A stretch of DNA of 64,000 bases from Strigamia acuminata (GCA_949358305.1 OX442315.1:11248427-11312426), one strand, 5' to 3'; positions 1 through 12,723 are shown, counted from the stretch's first letter. The notes: a model not told the origin generated them from the sequence alone. Program-made: numbers and translations.

Positions 1-463
1 TATTTAGAAAATGAGAAAATTGTGAAATTAAAAAAAGATTTGAGTAAATTTTGTATTCTTTAATTCTTGCGTAAATAAATTTTTTTTTAAACATTCAGAT
101 ACACACATTACGCTTAGAACGACTTTTGGACAAATTTACTTTATTTCTACACATTAAAATCTAAATTTACGAAAGTTACTCCGAGAGCAGTGTGGGAAAG
201 CTTTTATAACCTCAATTCGGGGAAATCCCTCCATAAACAGATTGGAGAACTACAGTCGCCATTGTTGGAATGAAGTGACATCATAAATGCTCTCCGATTT
301 CCTGTTTCGCGTCTTACCCCACCAATGTCAATCCTATTTTTCTTTTCTCTCTCGTTTGTCCCTCTTTTTTTTATCATTTTATTGTTTTTCTCGTTGTTTG
401 CATTTACCGCATCAATATCGCAAAAACCGCATCAATCCCCCAATACTGGCTAACGCAAATGGA

Positions 464-626
464 ACAAAACAATGAAAATCAAACATGAAATGGAACAAAA
501 CGATAAAAATCAAAGTTAAAACTGAAGAAAACGATAAAAATCAAAGTTAAAACTGAAGAAAACGATAAAAATCAAAGTTAAAACTGAAGAAAACGATAAA
601 AATCAAACTTAAAATTGACCAAAACT
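464..626. repeat. 31-bp AT-rich minisatellite
   Basis: About five head-to-tail copies of a 31-bp unit built round CGATAAAAATCAAAGTTAAA. The CGATA anchor recurs at 501, 532, 563 and 594, an exact 31-bp spacing; the outer copies are degenerate. It lies downstream of gene A in a spacer where I see no gene (1-986). Positions 660-810 also contain several GGTATT/CCGC words of unknown origin. Confidence 0.85.
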
Positions 627-986
627 ATAAAAACCAACACATTTGTGATGACTGACGACTTGATGTTGATGTGATATTCGGTATTGGTGGCGATATTCGG
701 TATTGAGGCGGTATTTGCAGTATTTGCAGTATTTTGGTGGATACCGCGGTATTACGTCGTAAAAAAAATACCGCAATACGGTATACCGCTACCGCACACA
801 AGACTAGTTACCACTAACTGTAAGCATACGCTTCTTACCGAAAAACCCTCAGTTTGCATTCTAGTGTAATTATTAGTTCTGTGGCTAAACATCCATTTTT
901 GTTGCTAACCTGCATTATTTTGTTTTCTAAAGCAATTTTAACTTGCACTACCAGGCTACAGTAAATGTATATTTTCAGTGCATGAT

Positions 987-3900
987 TTAGAAACCTTCTC
1001 TTTTCCTTCTCAAATTCAGGCGGTTATTAGACAACAAGTGAAACAATCCACCCTCTATCACCTCTACAACTGTGAGCGTGCAAAAACCCAAAAAGAAACC
1101 AAGATGGCCACCAAAATCACTCAAACAAGCAGTGAACTCGTAGGAATACTTCTCCGACATAATCTCAACATTATTGTCAGTGAAATATATTTTCACAATC
1201 ATTTTCGATTCGTCTTCCAATTTGTTGATGACATTATGGTAGACTGTGTAGGTTGTTTCCTCGCAGACATTGGGGCAATTGCAAGCGGACAAATTAAGTC
1301 GATTGTAAGCTTTGTAGTTTTCCATTTCCAGTTTCATGAAATCCAATTCCCAGCCGCACTTCTTTACGGATTTCACCTTGTAATACAATGGACTGAACAA
1401 AAGAATTCACTATTTATAAATAACAGTCTGGGAAATGTGAATCACAAACCTGCAAATAGTGGAGAGGTTTCTTTCAATGCAATCATTGATGCATTTCGTC
1501 ACCCGTTCTTCAATGTCACATGGATTTTTAGTTCTGTTTAGAGATTTGAACTGAAAAACAAAAACAAGATAAACCTAATTGTGGGTGTGGCAGAGTTGGT
1601 TGCTCCCAGTGCCGTAAGTCATGGTTAGAGTTTGGGCTAACCAGTCTCCATGAGCTGCCGCATGGGCCATGGTAAGTATGGCAGAATATAGTAAAGCATG
1701 ACAACCACGTCATCCGTGGAGATTACCACCCTGCGTGTGATGGGTCGGTTGCTGGTGTATTGCACCTGGGTTACACTGGGAACTCCAACCCTAGACAACG
1801 ATTAAAGGCCACCAAACCCAACAATCTGGAGTCCCTAGTCCTTATTTACATGAGCATGCATCCCGTGGTTGTCTTGTCCCTCGGTTGCCCTGGATAAGAC
1901 CATGCCGTCACAAAATTTTGGTTCTCCATTAAAAAAAACCGGAATTTTGGGTTTTGGGCAAATGACAATTTCAAACTCTATACTCTATGGAGTGTTTTGC
2001 ACTCCATCTTAATTCTTTGCTATTTTGTGACGCACGTCAAGCACGTCGTGTTCCCGCGACGTGCGAGAGCGCATGTTGCGCCACCTATGATTTTTATGTT
2101 AATAAATACATTCATGCAAATTTCCCTACAACAACCGCCTCGTGTCTGATTCGATCCAAGAATATCCATGCAATCCAAGTACATCCAGCTTCCATCCAAC
2201 AATCCGATACAATTCAAAGCACAGAACACACCAAATTGGCAACGAGAGGATATAACGAACCATTACAACTACAATCCAGCAACTTCTTGTGCCTTTTTCG
2301 AGACTTTCTGACCATTTTTCGACCACGCTGACCATGCTGTCCACCATGCTGTCCACCATGCTGTCGACCATGCTGTCCACTCCAATGCAGGCCAAATTTC
2401 GATTCTACACAACCCTGAGGATGGCGAGGAAGGATTCCAATGATTCCCACTACCATGCTGATAAGTTGTGTAAACTTTTTTTTGTGATTTTCTTATTTGT
2501 GATACGGTTTTCACCGATTACGGACATTGTTGCCACGTGCTGCATACGTTGGGCCTACTTGTTTGTTGCCGTCGAGTTCACCGTTTTCATCGCATTTTTC
2601 ACCGTTTTCAATCGTCATGGCCACGTTAAAAGGGACCACCACAGAAATTCGATTCAATCACAGACTTTAAACCGCTTTTTCGTGTGCAGATGACGTACGC
2701 CGACCGCCGTTCATACGATGGAATTTCGACCCCGCACTCTTCAATTGTACTAGCTGTTTCCAGCCATTTTGGGGGGGGGGGGAGGGAGAGTTGTGCCAAC
2801 TCTTGTGTTTCAATTCGTGTTTCAATGTTAAATATTGCGTTACAAATTTCGTGCAACTCTTTGCACTATGCTGATACAAATTCTTGCAACTATTTGCACT
2901 ACAATTCTTGTGTTCAAATGTTCAATTTTACTATACAATTTTCAGTGTTATTCAAATGTTCAATTCAATTACAATGTTCCAATTTACTATGTTTTCAATT
3001 TTCAATTTCTGAGTTCTGTGTACAATTCCATTTCAATGCTAATTTCTATCCAAGTGCTTTCAGTTAAAATTACAATTCAATGTGTTCAATTTCTGTTTTT
3101 AATTCCAATGTTTTTTATTCAATGTTTACTGTTTAATTGCTCTCCTTAATTGCACTGTTTCGCAATTGAGGGGATACTGGAGTGTTTTGCACTCCATCTT
3201 AATTCTTTGCTATTTTGTGACGCACGTCAAGCACGTCGTGTTCCCGCGACGTGCGAGAGCGCATGTTGCGCCACCTATGATTTTTATGTTAATAAATACA
3301 TTCATGCAAATTTCCCTACAACAACCGCCTCGTGTCTGATTCGATCCAAGAATATCCATGCAATCCAAGTACATCCAGCTTCCATCCAACAATCCGATAC
3401 AATTCAAAGCACAGAACACACCAAATTGGCAACGAGAGGATATAACGAACCATTACAACTACAATCCAGCAACTTCTTGTGCCTTTTTCGAGACTTTCTG
3501 ACCATTTTTCGACCACGCTGACCATGCTGTCCACCATGCTGTCCACCATGCTGTCGACCATGCTGTCCACTCCAATGCAGGCCAAATTTCGATTCTACAC
3601 AACCCTGAGGATGGCGAGGAAGGATTCCAATGATTCCCACTACCATGCTGATAAGTTGTGTAAACTTTTTTTTGTGATTTTCTTATTTGTGATACGGTTT
3701 TCACCGATTACGGACATTGTTGCCACGTGCTGCATACGTTGGGCCTACTTGTTTGTTGCCGTCGAGTTCACCGTTTTCATCGCATTTTTCACCGTTTTCA
3801 ATCGTCATGGCCACGTTAAAAGGGACCACCACAGAAATTCGATTCAATCACAGACTTTAAACCGCTTTTTCGTGTGCAGATGACGTACGCCGACCGCCGT

Positions 3901-6900
3901 TCATACGATGGAATTTCGACCCCGCACTCTTCAATTGTACTAGCTGTTTCCAGCCATTTTGGGGGGGGGGGGAGGGAGAGTTGTGCCAACTCTTGTGTTT
4001 CAATTCGTGTTTCAATGTTAAATATTGCGTTACAAATTTCGTGCAACTCTTTGCACTATGCTGATACAAATTCTTGCAACTATTTGCACTACAATTCTTG
4101 TGTTCAAATGTTCAATTTTACTATACAATTTTCAGTGTTATTCAAATGTTCAATTCAATTACAATGTTCCAATTTACTATGTTTTCAATTTTCAATTTCT
4201 GAGTTCTGTGTACAATTCCATTTCAATGCTAATTTCTATCCAAGTGCTTTCAGTTAAAATTACAATTCAATGTGTTCAATTTCTGTTTTTAATTCCAATG
4301 TTTTTTATTCAATGTTTACTGTTTAATTGCTCTCCTTAATTGCACTGTTTCGCAATTGAGGGGATACTGGAGTGTTTTGCACTCCATCTTAATTCTTTGC
4401 TATTTTGTGACGCACGTCAAGCACGTCGTGTTCCCGCGACGTGCGAGAGCGCATGTTGCGCCACCTATGATTTTTATGTTAATAAATACATTCATGCAAA
4501 TTTCCCTACAACAACCGCCTCGTGTCTGATTCGATCCAAGAATATCCATGCAATCCAAGTACATCCAGCTTCCATCCAACAATCCGATACAACCCAGTTC
4601 AACAAACACTTCACTCTAAACCAGGGGTCGGCAATTAATTTTAAGTGGGATCCGGATACTATTGAAAATTTTTATCGAGGTCCAGAAAAAAAAAACTCAT
4701 AATACTTACTAGTTTTAAATTTTTATTTGACTCATCCCAATAAACACACACAACCCAAAAAATAACAATAAAACCTAAAAAACACAAAAAAAAAAAGAAA
4801 AAAAAACGCCGAAAAACCAAAGAAACCGAGGGAAAAACGTCGCTAAAACGTCACCGCAGTCCAAGTTTCGACCTTCCGCGGTCAGAGCCGTCTTTACACT
4901 TTTCAGCGCCCTGGGCTAATAAAACTCAAGTGCCCCTTGCCCAGCACTTTTCTGTGCCCGGCGCCCTTCTGTGCCCATCGAGCCCCTGTGTCCGGCGCCC
5001 CCCTGTGCCCGGCGCCCCTGGGCTGCAGCCCAGTTAGCCCAATGGTAAAAGGTGGGCCTCTCCGCGGTCCGCCTATTGCCGACCGCTGCTCTAAACCGAT
5101 ACAACGTTGACCTAACTCCAGCCGTATCACTGATGTAGTGGCACAAAAAATAGCCCATAACACCAGAATTGTAATCGAACTGCAGACATTGTGATCGATT
5201 ACGAACACTTGATTCATTGTCAAAAGAAACAGAACTACTTTTCCGCGTAGTAGAGCACAGTCCACAATTAGGCGTAATCCGGCTCAACCAATTGGAAATC
5301 GGTCAACGGTTTAGAGTATACTCATGGTGTCACCCATGGTTTTCCTCCGAGTCATCCTGTACCAGACCATACAGAAGCCATACCTGTTTTTGATGAAGTA
5401 GCAAATGCGTTTCAAAACCAAGATACACATCCTGAGCGTCAGAGTAAAATAGATGCTGCCTGTCGGTAGCGTATGAATAATGAACCGATATCTGAATTTA
5501 GAAAGATTAAATGGATCATGTATTTCTTTTCATATGATTAGAAATTAAAAATATTACAGACGATGGATCAATGTTTTATTTTATGCAGTTTTTGATTTTG
5601 ACTAAAAAGTTTCTTTTCGAGTTTGAATATGCCATATGGTTTGGCACTCATTTTTGATAAGTAAATTGTGGTTAACCACATAAAGTAAAACTTCAAACTT
5701 TGAACTACAGTAGGTATACAGCATTACTATGGCTCCAGTTCTAAGTTTTAACAGGCTTTCTTCAATGATATTCTTCTCGGTTTCATTTCTGCTGCTATTC
5801 ATCACAGATCTCAACTTTCCAATAATCATATTATGCAACCCCGTGTTAATTTCCAATTTCAAGTAAGTAAATGAACCGCGGTAAGGAACGATTTCAACTG
5901 AATCAACAATACAAAAAAAATATTCTTAATTACTACATTACTTTATAATATATTTTTAAACCATATGGGATAGTTTACCTGTATCAAACACCATGCACAT
6001 CCCCAATGCAGTCTCAACTGGAGTCGAGTGTCCCTTCCACTTGGCTCCATCCATTTCACAAACTTCATTTTCAACACACTGAAAAACAAAAATTACCATA
6101 AAACTTCAAATTGGCGCCGGGTTCTGATAGGCTTGTTTAAGCACTGGGCCTGTTTAAACGCCGGGGTCCCCAAAAATCACCAACTTTTTGAATAACCGCC
6201 GGTGTAAAAATAAGCGCCGGGAGAGGGAGGGAATTTGGTCGTAAAAATAAATAAACGCCGGGGCCAATTTGAAGCTTTACTGTACTTAAAAAAAATAGAA
6301 AATTTCAAAAAAAGGCACCCAAAACAGATAAAACTTACCGCTTTGTGCATTTTAATGTCCAGTACTGTGTTTGTAATTTTTTCCAGTGGAATACTCGGGT
6401 CAAACGGTGGGAGAAGTCCAAAAATTTGCTGCTGGAACGGATCAGTAACCCAACATTTTACCGTATTATCCGTGCAAGGCTCCTGATGCTCCAGTAGAAA
6501 TATATGCTGAATATCGCGGGCAAATCCAGGACAAATATGCAGAGAAGGGAAATTGACATAATCACTCCGGACAACATCGGTCTGTTTAATCACCGGCTTA
6601 CTCAGGTAAAGAGTGACGCATTTGTTGAGCTGCCAGCAACAAGAAAACGTCATGCCCACCAGCACAGCCAACCAAACCAATCGAACACTCCAGTGGTTTT
6701 TTGAATCGGTTATTTTGTCCATTCCAATTATGCTAATTTTGCGCCTTTTTTGCTTTGGGGTCGGCTTCGCCTCGGTACTTTGCGCCGGAGCATAGTAATA
6801 CCTGACGGCATTTTTAACCGCCAAAATTGGTCGGTCCAAAATAGAACTTCTTCTGTGTACAGTGTACATCTTGAAGACACAGTGGTCAATGTGGAGCTGC

Positions 6901-6923
6901 AGTGTGTGATGTTTGGTCATCAA
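987..6923 (-). CDS. DEG/ENaC-type sodium channel subunit, gene A (six exons)
   Basis: Predicted trimeric cation-channel subunit in the plasma membrane. Exons in coding order: 6923-6339, 6078-5979, 5897-5728, 5491-5384, 1550-1450, 1392-987. All introns are GT/AG with phases 0,1,0,0,2, and the joined frame is 489 residues. The start may instead be the second Met at 6869, giving 471 residues. The N-terminus has TM1 followed by NFPSLHICPGF, matching the family FPAVTIC region. Exon 2 encodes GMCMVFDT, the counterpart of the family CYTFN motif. The last exon has the cysteine-rich CNCPNVC stretch and TM2 with LSDFGG. The usual HG gating motif reads IG (SIIGMDKI), and the GxS filter reads GFC (residues about 457-459). 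Intron 5 (1551-5383) is swollen by repeats. Family is confident; ligand and ion preference are unknown. Confidence 0.88.
1579..1913 (+). mobile_element. TTGTGAC-family dispersed repeat, copy 1 (internally deleted)
   Basis: Shares long stretches with 32116-32597, including CTAGACAACGATTAAAGGCC and the terminal TGGATAAGACCA followed by GTCACAA at 1907-1913. The left end is degraded relative to copy 2, so that boundary is approximate. It lies in intron 5 of gene A. It is non-coding and looks like a non-autonomous element with TTGTGAC/GTCACAA ends. Confidence 0.65.
1988..4592. repeat. 1190-bp unit tandemly duplicated (2 full copies plus 225 bp)
   Basis: Unit 1 is 1988-3177, unit 2 is 3178-4367, and a partial third copy is 4368-4592. 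The two full copies look identical by eye, down to the G homopolymer and every small ORF offset by 1190. Each unit opens with a short hairpin, GGAGTG-loop-CACTCC, and contains four 12-bp repeats of ACCATGCTGTCC (2329-2376 in unit 1). A diverged reverse copy of part of the unit lies at 58826-59250, so it is a dispersed repeat. ORFs in it show no protein-family features. The array sits in intron 5 of gene A. Confidence 0.9.
4622..5088. mobile_element. hAT-superfamily MITE with 8-bp target duplication
   Basis: 467 bp flanked by a perfect 8-bp duplication CTCTAAAC (4614-4621 and 5089-5096). The left end CAGGGGTCGGCAAT and right end ATTGCCGACCGCTG are imperfect inverted repeats. The interior is A-rich then GC-rich and non-coding. 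The 8-bp duplication and the CAGNGGTCGGCAA ends are typical of hAT non-autonomous elements. It lies in intron 5 of gene A, just after the truncated third 1190-bp copy. Confidence 0.9.
6096..6282. mobile_element. TA-target MITE with repeated GCCGG words
   Basis: The ends are imperfect inverted repeats sharing CTTCAAATTGGC next to CCGG, flanked by TA at 6094-6095 and 6283-6284. The interior repeats CGCCGG words separated by AT-rich DNA, the same style as the element at 11997-12317. It occupies most of intron 1 of gene A. A mariner-type origin is inferred from the TA flanks; no transposase is present. Confidence 0.6.
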
Positions 6924-6938
6924 TTTTTTTTATCATAA

Positions 6939-8994
6939 ATTTAATGAATTTGACACTGTTTGTGTAGGAAGGCGTGCTAGAAAGTAATTTTGAAGAAGTT
7001 TTGGCACATTGTAATTTCGCTAATGGGGTACTTATTCTTTTTGTGTAAACACATTTTTTAATCAATAAACACATCAAGAGGTATTTGAGAAATTATGTTT
7101 GTGGAGCAAGTGGAATCCATAGTAACATTTGATAAAATAAATTCATCAGTATAAATTGTGTTCAATTATGCTTGACATTCCAGTTTGGCGTTTTTTGAAG
7201 CTTTAGGTACAGAAAAGCTTTAAAAATTGCAGTTTTGGACTTTGGTGTTGGAGAAAATATTTCTTTAATTTTGAAAGTCCAGATGTTTTACATGTGTGTA
7301 CAATGCAGTGTTGTATACTTGTATCTCGTTCACTAAATTGTGAACGCGTTCAAGTTCGCATTCATGACCATTCGAACGCGTTAACGTTCACGTTCACTCT
7401 AATTTTTTACAATGTGAACTAAGTTCAAGTTCACGAATTAATTCTAGATGTAATAATTAATTTGACTTGAGTTCGCGCAAAAGGGGATTTAGCGCAAACC
7501 AGTGGGCAAAGTTCGTAGATTTACTCGTAATGGCCGCCGTCAAGTGAGGACATCAGGTGGTGAATGAATCTAAACTCGCTGTAACCAACATTATTTATAT
7601 TCGACGGGAATCTCTCACGTTGTGGGTGTTTGACATAAAAGAATGAGTATGCGCAATGTAATTCCTGAAGCGGGAGGGCGAGGAATATCACAGGCACGTT
7701 CACTTTTTCACATTTCACATTTTGTGAATTTCAGATAAAAAACTCACTTTTTTAGTAAAACAGTCAATTTCATCGTTGTTTATGACGAAAAAAGTCGTTT
7801 TTGTCATAAAAAGCGATTGGAAATGAACATTCTGATGATGAAAATGTCATCAAAACTTTTACAATGTCATCAAAACATTTGAACGTGAACTTCGTTCACA
7901 TTCACCATGTGTAGTGGATGAAGTTTATTTTTCTCGTTCACTTCGAAAAGTAAACGTATGTGTGGTCCAGACCGTTTTGGAGGTCCCGACCTTGTTAAAC
8001 AAGACTTTTCAGGTTAACATCAAAGTTTTGAATGCTTTATTCTCTGATTCATACAAAAAGGATAATTCTATAATTGGCACCACATGTGCCCACCCTCTTC
8101 CTGGCTCTCTGGTGACTCTTGCCCTCTTACAACGCTAAATTTCCTCTCCAATCTGGACAGCTTGTTATTCCGGACAACTTTCCAGATCCTATGTCCCGGC
8201 TACACAGAGTACACTGTACAACAGATCCCCAGATCCAGTGAAACTCGAATTTTAGGACATGCCCTCCAAAGACTCCAAACTATAGTTTTATAATGCACCA
8301 ATCAGCTTACACCTTCCAACATTGATCCCAAAACTACTTTGAGGTCCAGCAACTCCTTTTTATAGTGAAGTTGGTCAGTCATTAGGGATACTAAAAAGTT
8401 ACACCTTATCCTTGTGCAAACTGTCTATAAAAATGTATATTGTTCAATTCACGGTTCAACGACCTGCCCAATTCACTTTTCAGGGTGTCACCTGTACATT
8501 AGACTAAATTATGCTTCTTAATTTTTTTGTGATAAATATCGGTATTATAACTTCATGATATTTATGTTATTTTTGTGTTGACAGGCACGTATGAAGGTGA
8601 GAACCCTACAACAAGAACTTAACTACAGGATAATGTCGATAATAAGTGGTTACTCTCTATGTAAACACATTTTAAAATTTCAATCAATACACACATCAAG
8701 TTTTTATATGAAATGAATATTCACTCACCTCTATTAGAAGTTCTCATCAATTTTCTATCGTCATTACGAAGTCTAAACCACGCGGAACCTGCTACGAAAA
8801 ACGGCCATTGATGAAGTTCGACTTTTCACCGAAAGATCGCGCAACGTGTAGATAAAGCCACAGCTACAGCTCGCATCATGCCGTGAATAAAACCAATTAA
8901 ATAATCTTAATATTTATTTGATATATACAAAGTAAATACACAATTAGATACAATTTTAAGTGCAAATAATTTTAAGAGAGAACAGTTGGTAGCT
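6939..8994. other. Spacer between genes A and B; no gene seen
   Basis: No ORF here has family features. From about 7314 to 7950 the DNA is dense in GTTCAC/GTGAAC words on both strands. It begins with CAGTGTTG near 7308, which resembles the start of some hAT-derived elements, but I could not find a matching opposite end or a target duplication. The rest is unremarkable AT-rich sequence. Confidence 0.4.
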
Positions 8995-11161
8995 CTAGGT
9001 GTAGAGGCGCTTTATTCTATCATTTTTGTGTTTAAATAAAACTAAATCATTTGCATTTTCAATTTTAGACTTTTTGTTGTGGCCGGTTAATCTAATCAGT
9101 GTATATTCAATCATTTCTACTACAGTAAGTGTGCAAAAACCCAAGAAAAAGCCCAGATTTCCTCCGAAATCACTCAAACAAGCAGTAAAATCATACGAAA
9201 TCTTCTCTGTAGTTTTCTCCACGTTGTTGTCAGCAAAATACATCTTGATTGTGATTTTTGACTCGTTTGTCAGCTTGGTGATGACATTGGGAAACATTGT
9301 GTAAGTGACTTCGTCGCACACTTTAGGACAGCCGCATTTGAACAAATTCAATCCATTGTATGCATTCATGTTGTCCATCTCCAGTTTGATGTAATCCAGT
9401 GTCCAAGAGCATTTTTCCTTTGACTGAACAGCGTAGTACAGTGGACTAAAATTTAACAAAGGAATTAGATGGGTAGAGGTATATTCTGTTACACATACCT
9501 GCATGTGCTGGATAAATTTTTTTCAATACATTCGTTGATGCACTGAGCAACCCGGACCGCTGAATCGCAGCGATTTTGAGTCCGGTTGAGAAATGTAAAC
9601 TGACACACAAAAAAAGAACTTAATTAATTAATTAATTAATTAAGACTATATTTTAGATTTTTTTTGATTGAATTGAATTTTGTGACCTGTTTTTGATGGA
9701 TTTGCAAATGAGTTTCAAAACCCAAAAACACATCTTGGGACTCGTAGAAGAACACGTGTCTTTTATCGATTGAAACAGAATGGGCAACTGAAATCTGGAA
9801 TTAAATTTTTAAATTTTTAAATCTTAAATATTTTTTTTTTTTAATTTTTTTTTCTAGAAATTTTTTTTTTCTAGAATTTTTTTTTAAATTATTATTACTA
9901 TTGCTCCGATTCTTATCTTCTCCATGCTTTGTTTTATTGCATCTTTTTTCTTCGCGTCAGTTTCCATCTCTTTTCGCATCTTGGCAGCGATAATTTGATT
10001 GAGTAATAAATGAATATGAATCTTCAAATATGTAAACGGACCTCGGTATGGAACAACTTCAGCTAAAGAAAAAAAATATACAGATAAATACGTGACTTAG
10101 ATATCCACAAAAAAAAACAATAAAAGCATCCCCATGAAAACTACACACGAAAACGCTTCACGGCATTACACTGCGATTCAAAAGCGGCCGCTTACGCTTC
10201 ACTGCAGCGCACAGATGAGAACTGCGCTTCACCGCATTACACTGCGACTCAAAAGCGGCCCCTCAGTCTTCACTGCAGTGCACGGCGCAAGATGAGAACT
10301 GGAAGTTCTTCACTTCGCGGCCCAAAAAATGGCTCGACAAGAAGTAATACTGTCCAAAACTTTCAGTATTACAATGCCTTATCGGATTTCACGATAGTTA
10401 CAAAAATATTGCAGAAAATAGTTTTTAAAAATTAATTTTTCCACATTTTACTTCAAACTCCTGGAGTAAAATGCTCTCACCTGTGTTAAAGAGATAGCAT
10501 AAACCGGCAACTGTGAAAGCCCTTTTGAAGCTCGGTTTCCAACGAACACCATCGATTCCACAATCATCATTTTTTCCACACTACAAAATGAAATAAATTA
10601 ATTTAAAAAAAAAAAAAAAAATTGAACAAAATGAATTAATTTTCTCACCATTTTATACAAAGAAATCTGCGGTTCGTTCGCCAAAAACAAACCTTCCAAC
10701 CCAATTTTCGAGTCGAACGGCGGATACTCCATGAGAAATTGCCTTTGGAATGGATCCGAGGTCCAGCACGACATCCGATTATCAGCACACACTTCGTGTT
10801 TATGTCCCGAATAAACAGATTGCAGATCCCGAGCAAACCCCGGACAAATGTGCACGGCAGGAAAATCAACATTATCGCTGCGAACAATATCCGTCTGCTT
10901 AATCACAGGATTACTCAAATACAGCGTGACACATTTGGACAGTTGGATCAAACACATGACGATCATCGAGACCAAAACAACAAACCAAATAACCCTAACC
11001 GACCAATGGTTGCTCGAATTCAATATTTTATCCACTCCGATGATACTTATCACGTGGTCTTCCTCATCTGGTACCTTATTTAAACCGCCCTTACCACTTA
11101 GCTTTCTAACTCTAAATGCACGCGGGTCTGGCCGACCGTAGTGTCGGTGAATCGAAGCCAT
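8995..11161 (-). CDS. DEG/ENaC-type sodium channel subunit, gene B (six exons)
   Basis: The most compact and complete host gene here. Exons in coding order: 11161-10649, 10580-10481, 10062-9899, 9794-9687, 9599-9499, 9445-8995. Intron phases are 0,1,0,0,2 and the product is 478 residues. TM1 is at about residues 54-76, followed by FPAVHICPGF (100-109). Exon 2 encodes AGLCYLFNT, a close match to the family CYTFN motif. Exon 3 gives VPYRGPFTYLKI. The last exon has CGCPKVC and then TM2 (about 418-446) starting LSDFGG. The HG motif reads IG (SIIGVDKI) and the GxS filter reads GFC (about 431-433). It is a paralogue of genes A and D and lies in the same orientation. Function as an active channel is inferred, not shown. 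Confidence 0.92.
10156..10298. repeat. Imperfect ~71-bp direct duplication in gene B intron 2
   Basis: Two consecutive copies share CATTACACTGCGA, TCAAAAGCGGCC and AGATGAGAACTG. They begin at about 10156 and 10227. The word TTCACTGCAGCGCAC in the first copy recurs near 57805, upstream of gene C, so a dispersed origin is possible. No coding potential. Confidence 0.6.
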
Positions 11162-11578
11162 TTTGGTAACTGAAAGTGTTTTCTTTTGCTTAGGTGTTTT
11201 ATACCTTTTTGTTTATTGAAGAAAAGCAATAATTTATGGCTTTATCTTGTCACTTTTAATGAGTGTCTTGTTAGTAAAGTTGCATGCATGAAAAAATGTT
11301 GTCGATAATCATAAACCATCTATAAGCACTCGTTTTCAATCGATAAACAATTAGATGTTATCTGCATCATCAAAAGAAGAAAAATGGGGCGTTTTACTCT
11401 TAATTAGAGAGCAAAGTGCTTGCATTGTGACCTACTAAACACTTGAAGTGTCGATACTGTCAAAATAATAGTGGAACCTGTCTTAGGCGACCACTTATGC
11501 TGTGCCAAAAATGTTACTCGGTATTTTTATTGAACCACAGTTTGCGGCATGTACTTTTCCCTTAAAATTATGACATTA

Positions 11579-12367
11579 AGGGGTTTCATTAAATGAGTGA
11601 TTAGTCGATTACTTGATGTGTCTTGCGACTGGATTCAACCAATTCCGAGAATAATAATTTCATCAAATAAGCAACTAAGCAACTAATCAAGTAATCACCC
11701 CAAACCATGATTTTCTGCTGACTTGGGCCGATTATAAGTGCTCTCTCAACTGAAACCAACATGGCGGCACCAGACCCGTTTCAACTACACAAGGTCATAA
11801 TAAAACAAAGTCTGCTCAGTTTAGGTTAAACTGAACACACGAAACGAGTTAGGTAGTTGCAATTATTATTTGTAGGAACTTTTTTTAAAAAAATTGCAAC
11901 GTATTTAAGTTACAATTTAAACAATTCCGCCCATCAGAGCAATAATCACATAATCAGATTTTTGTTGGGCCCTCAATAATTGAGTGATTACGATTACCGT
12001 ACTGCCTCGATTTAACGCCGGGGCGTTTATTCATTTTTTCTAGTTGACCCCCCCGGCGTTCATTCAAAGCCCGGCGATTATTCGCGCCGGGCGTCTACCC
12101 GAAAAAAAAAATTGGAAAGCCACTCATTGCTAGCTATTCTTCGATGTTTCGACCAAAAGACCTCTCAAAACGTTTAAAAAACGTTTCAACCCGGCGTTTA
12201 AACAAACCCGGCGTTCATTTAAGGCCGGCGTTTATTGCCATTTCGTCCTCAGTTTGCCCGGCGCTTAATCAGGAGCCGGCGTTTAGATACGACCGGCGTT
12301 AAATCGAGGCAGTACGGTATTGCAATAATCAACTAATCACAATAATTGCTCATTTAATGAAACCCCT
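11579..12367. mobile_element. TA-target MITE, host of a nested MITE
   Basis: Perfect terminal inverted repeats of about 19 bp (AGGGGTTTCATTAAATGAG at left, its complement at 12349-12367) are flanked by TA (11577-11578, 12368-12369). The similarity extends inward through TGATTAGT words. A second MITE (11997-12317) lies inside it, so the original element was about 470 bp. Spacer between gene B and the first LRR gene. Confidence 0.7.
11997..12317. mobile_element. TA-target MITE with 25-bp terminal inverted repeats, nested
   Basis: Perfect inverted repeats begin CCGTACTGCCTCGATTTAAC and continue through GCCGG. They are flanked by TA at 11995-11996 and 12318-12319. The interior is studded with GCCGGCGTTTA-like words on both strands, so it may fold extensively. 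It interrupts the larger MITE at 11579-12367, so it is the younger of the two. No coding capacity. Confidence 0.85.
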
Positions 12368-12723
12368 TATTGTAAGCTTCGGTAGAGTTATAAGTTTTCC
12401 ACTATACTTATAGGCTTAACGGGGTTTTTATAATAGAAAAGTACCTGCCGCAAAATGTGTAATGACATTTACCCCAAATTGTATCAACAGTAGTGGAATT
12501 TACTTCCAATTTAACCCCATCTTGTCCAGACACACTACAAATATTCACATTTCTCATTTAAAGTACTTACTATTTTGTATAAATCAATATAATTTCTATT
12601 AATTCCAATTGATGACATCGTTGAGCCCAATATTGGTGCAAACAACCGAAAAACTTACGATCACGTATTAGTACGTTCACGTAACGTTATAACACGCCGT
12701 AAGTTTCGCCCACATAAACAAAT

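Noticed and set aside
2020-4339. Many ORFs of 60-134 codons within the 1190-bp repeats
   Set aside because: They occur in several frames on both strands, are duplicated only because the DNA is duplicated, and show low-complexity or no family features.
7300-7950. GTTCAC-rich region as a complete hAT element
   Set aside because: I could not find matching ends or an 8-bp duplication, so it is left as an unexplained repeat-like stretch.
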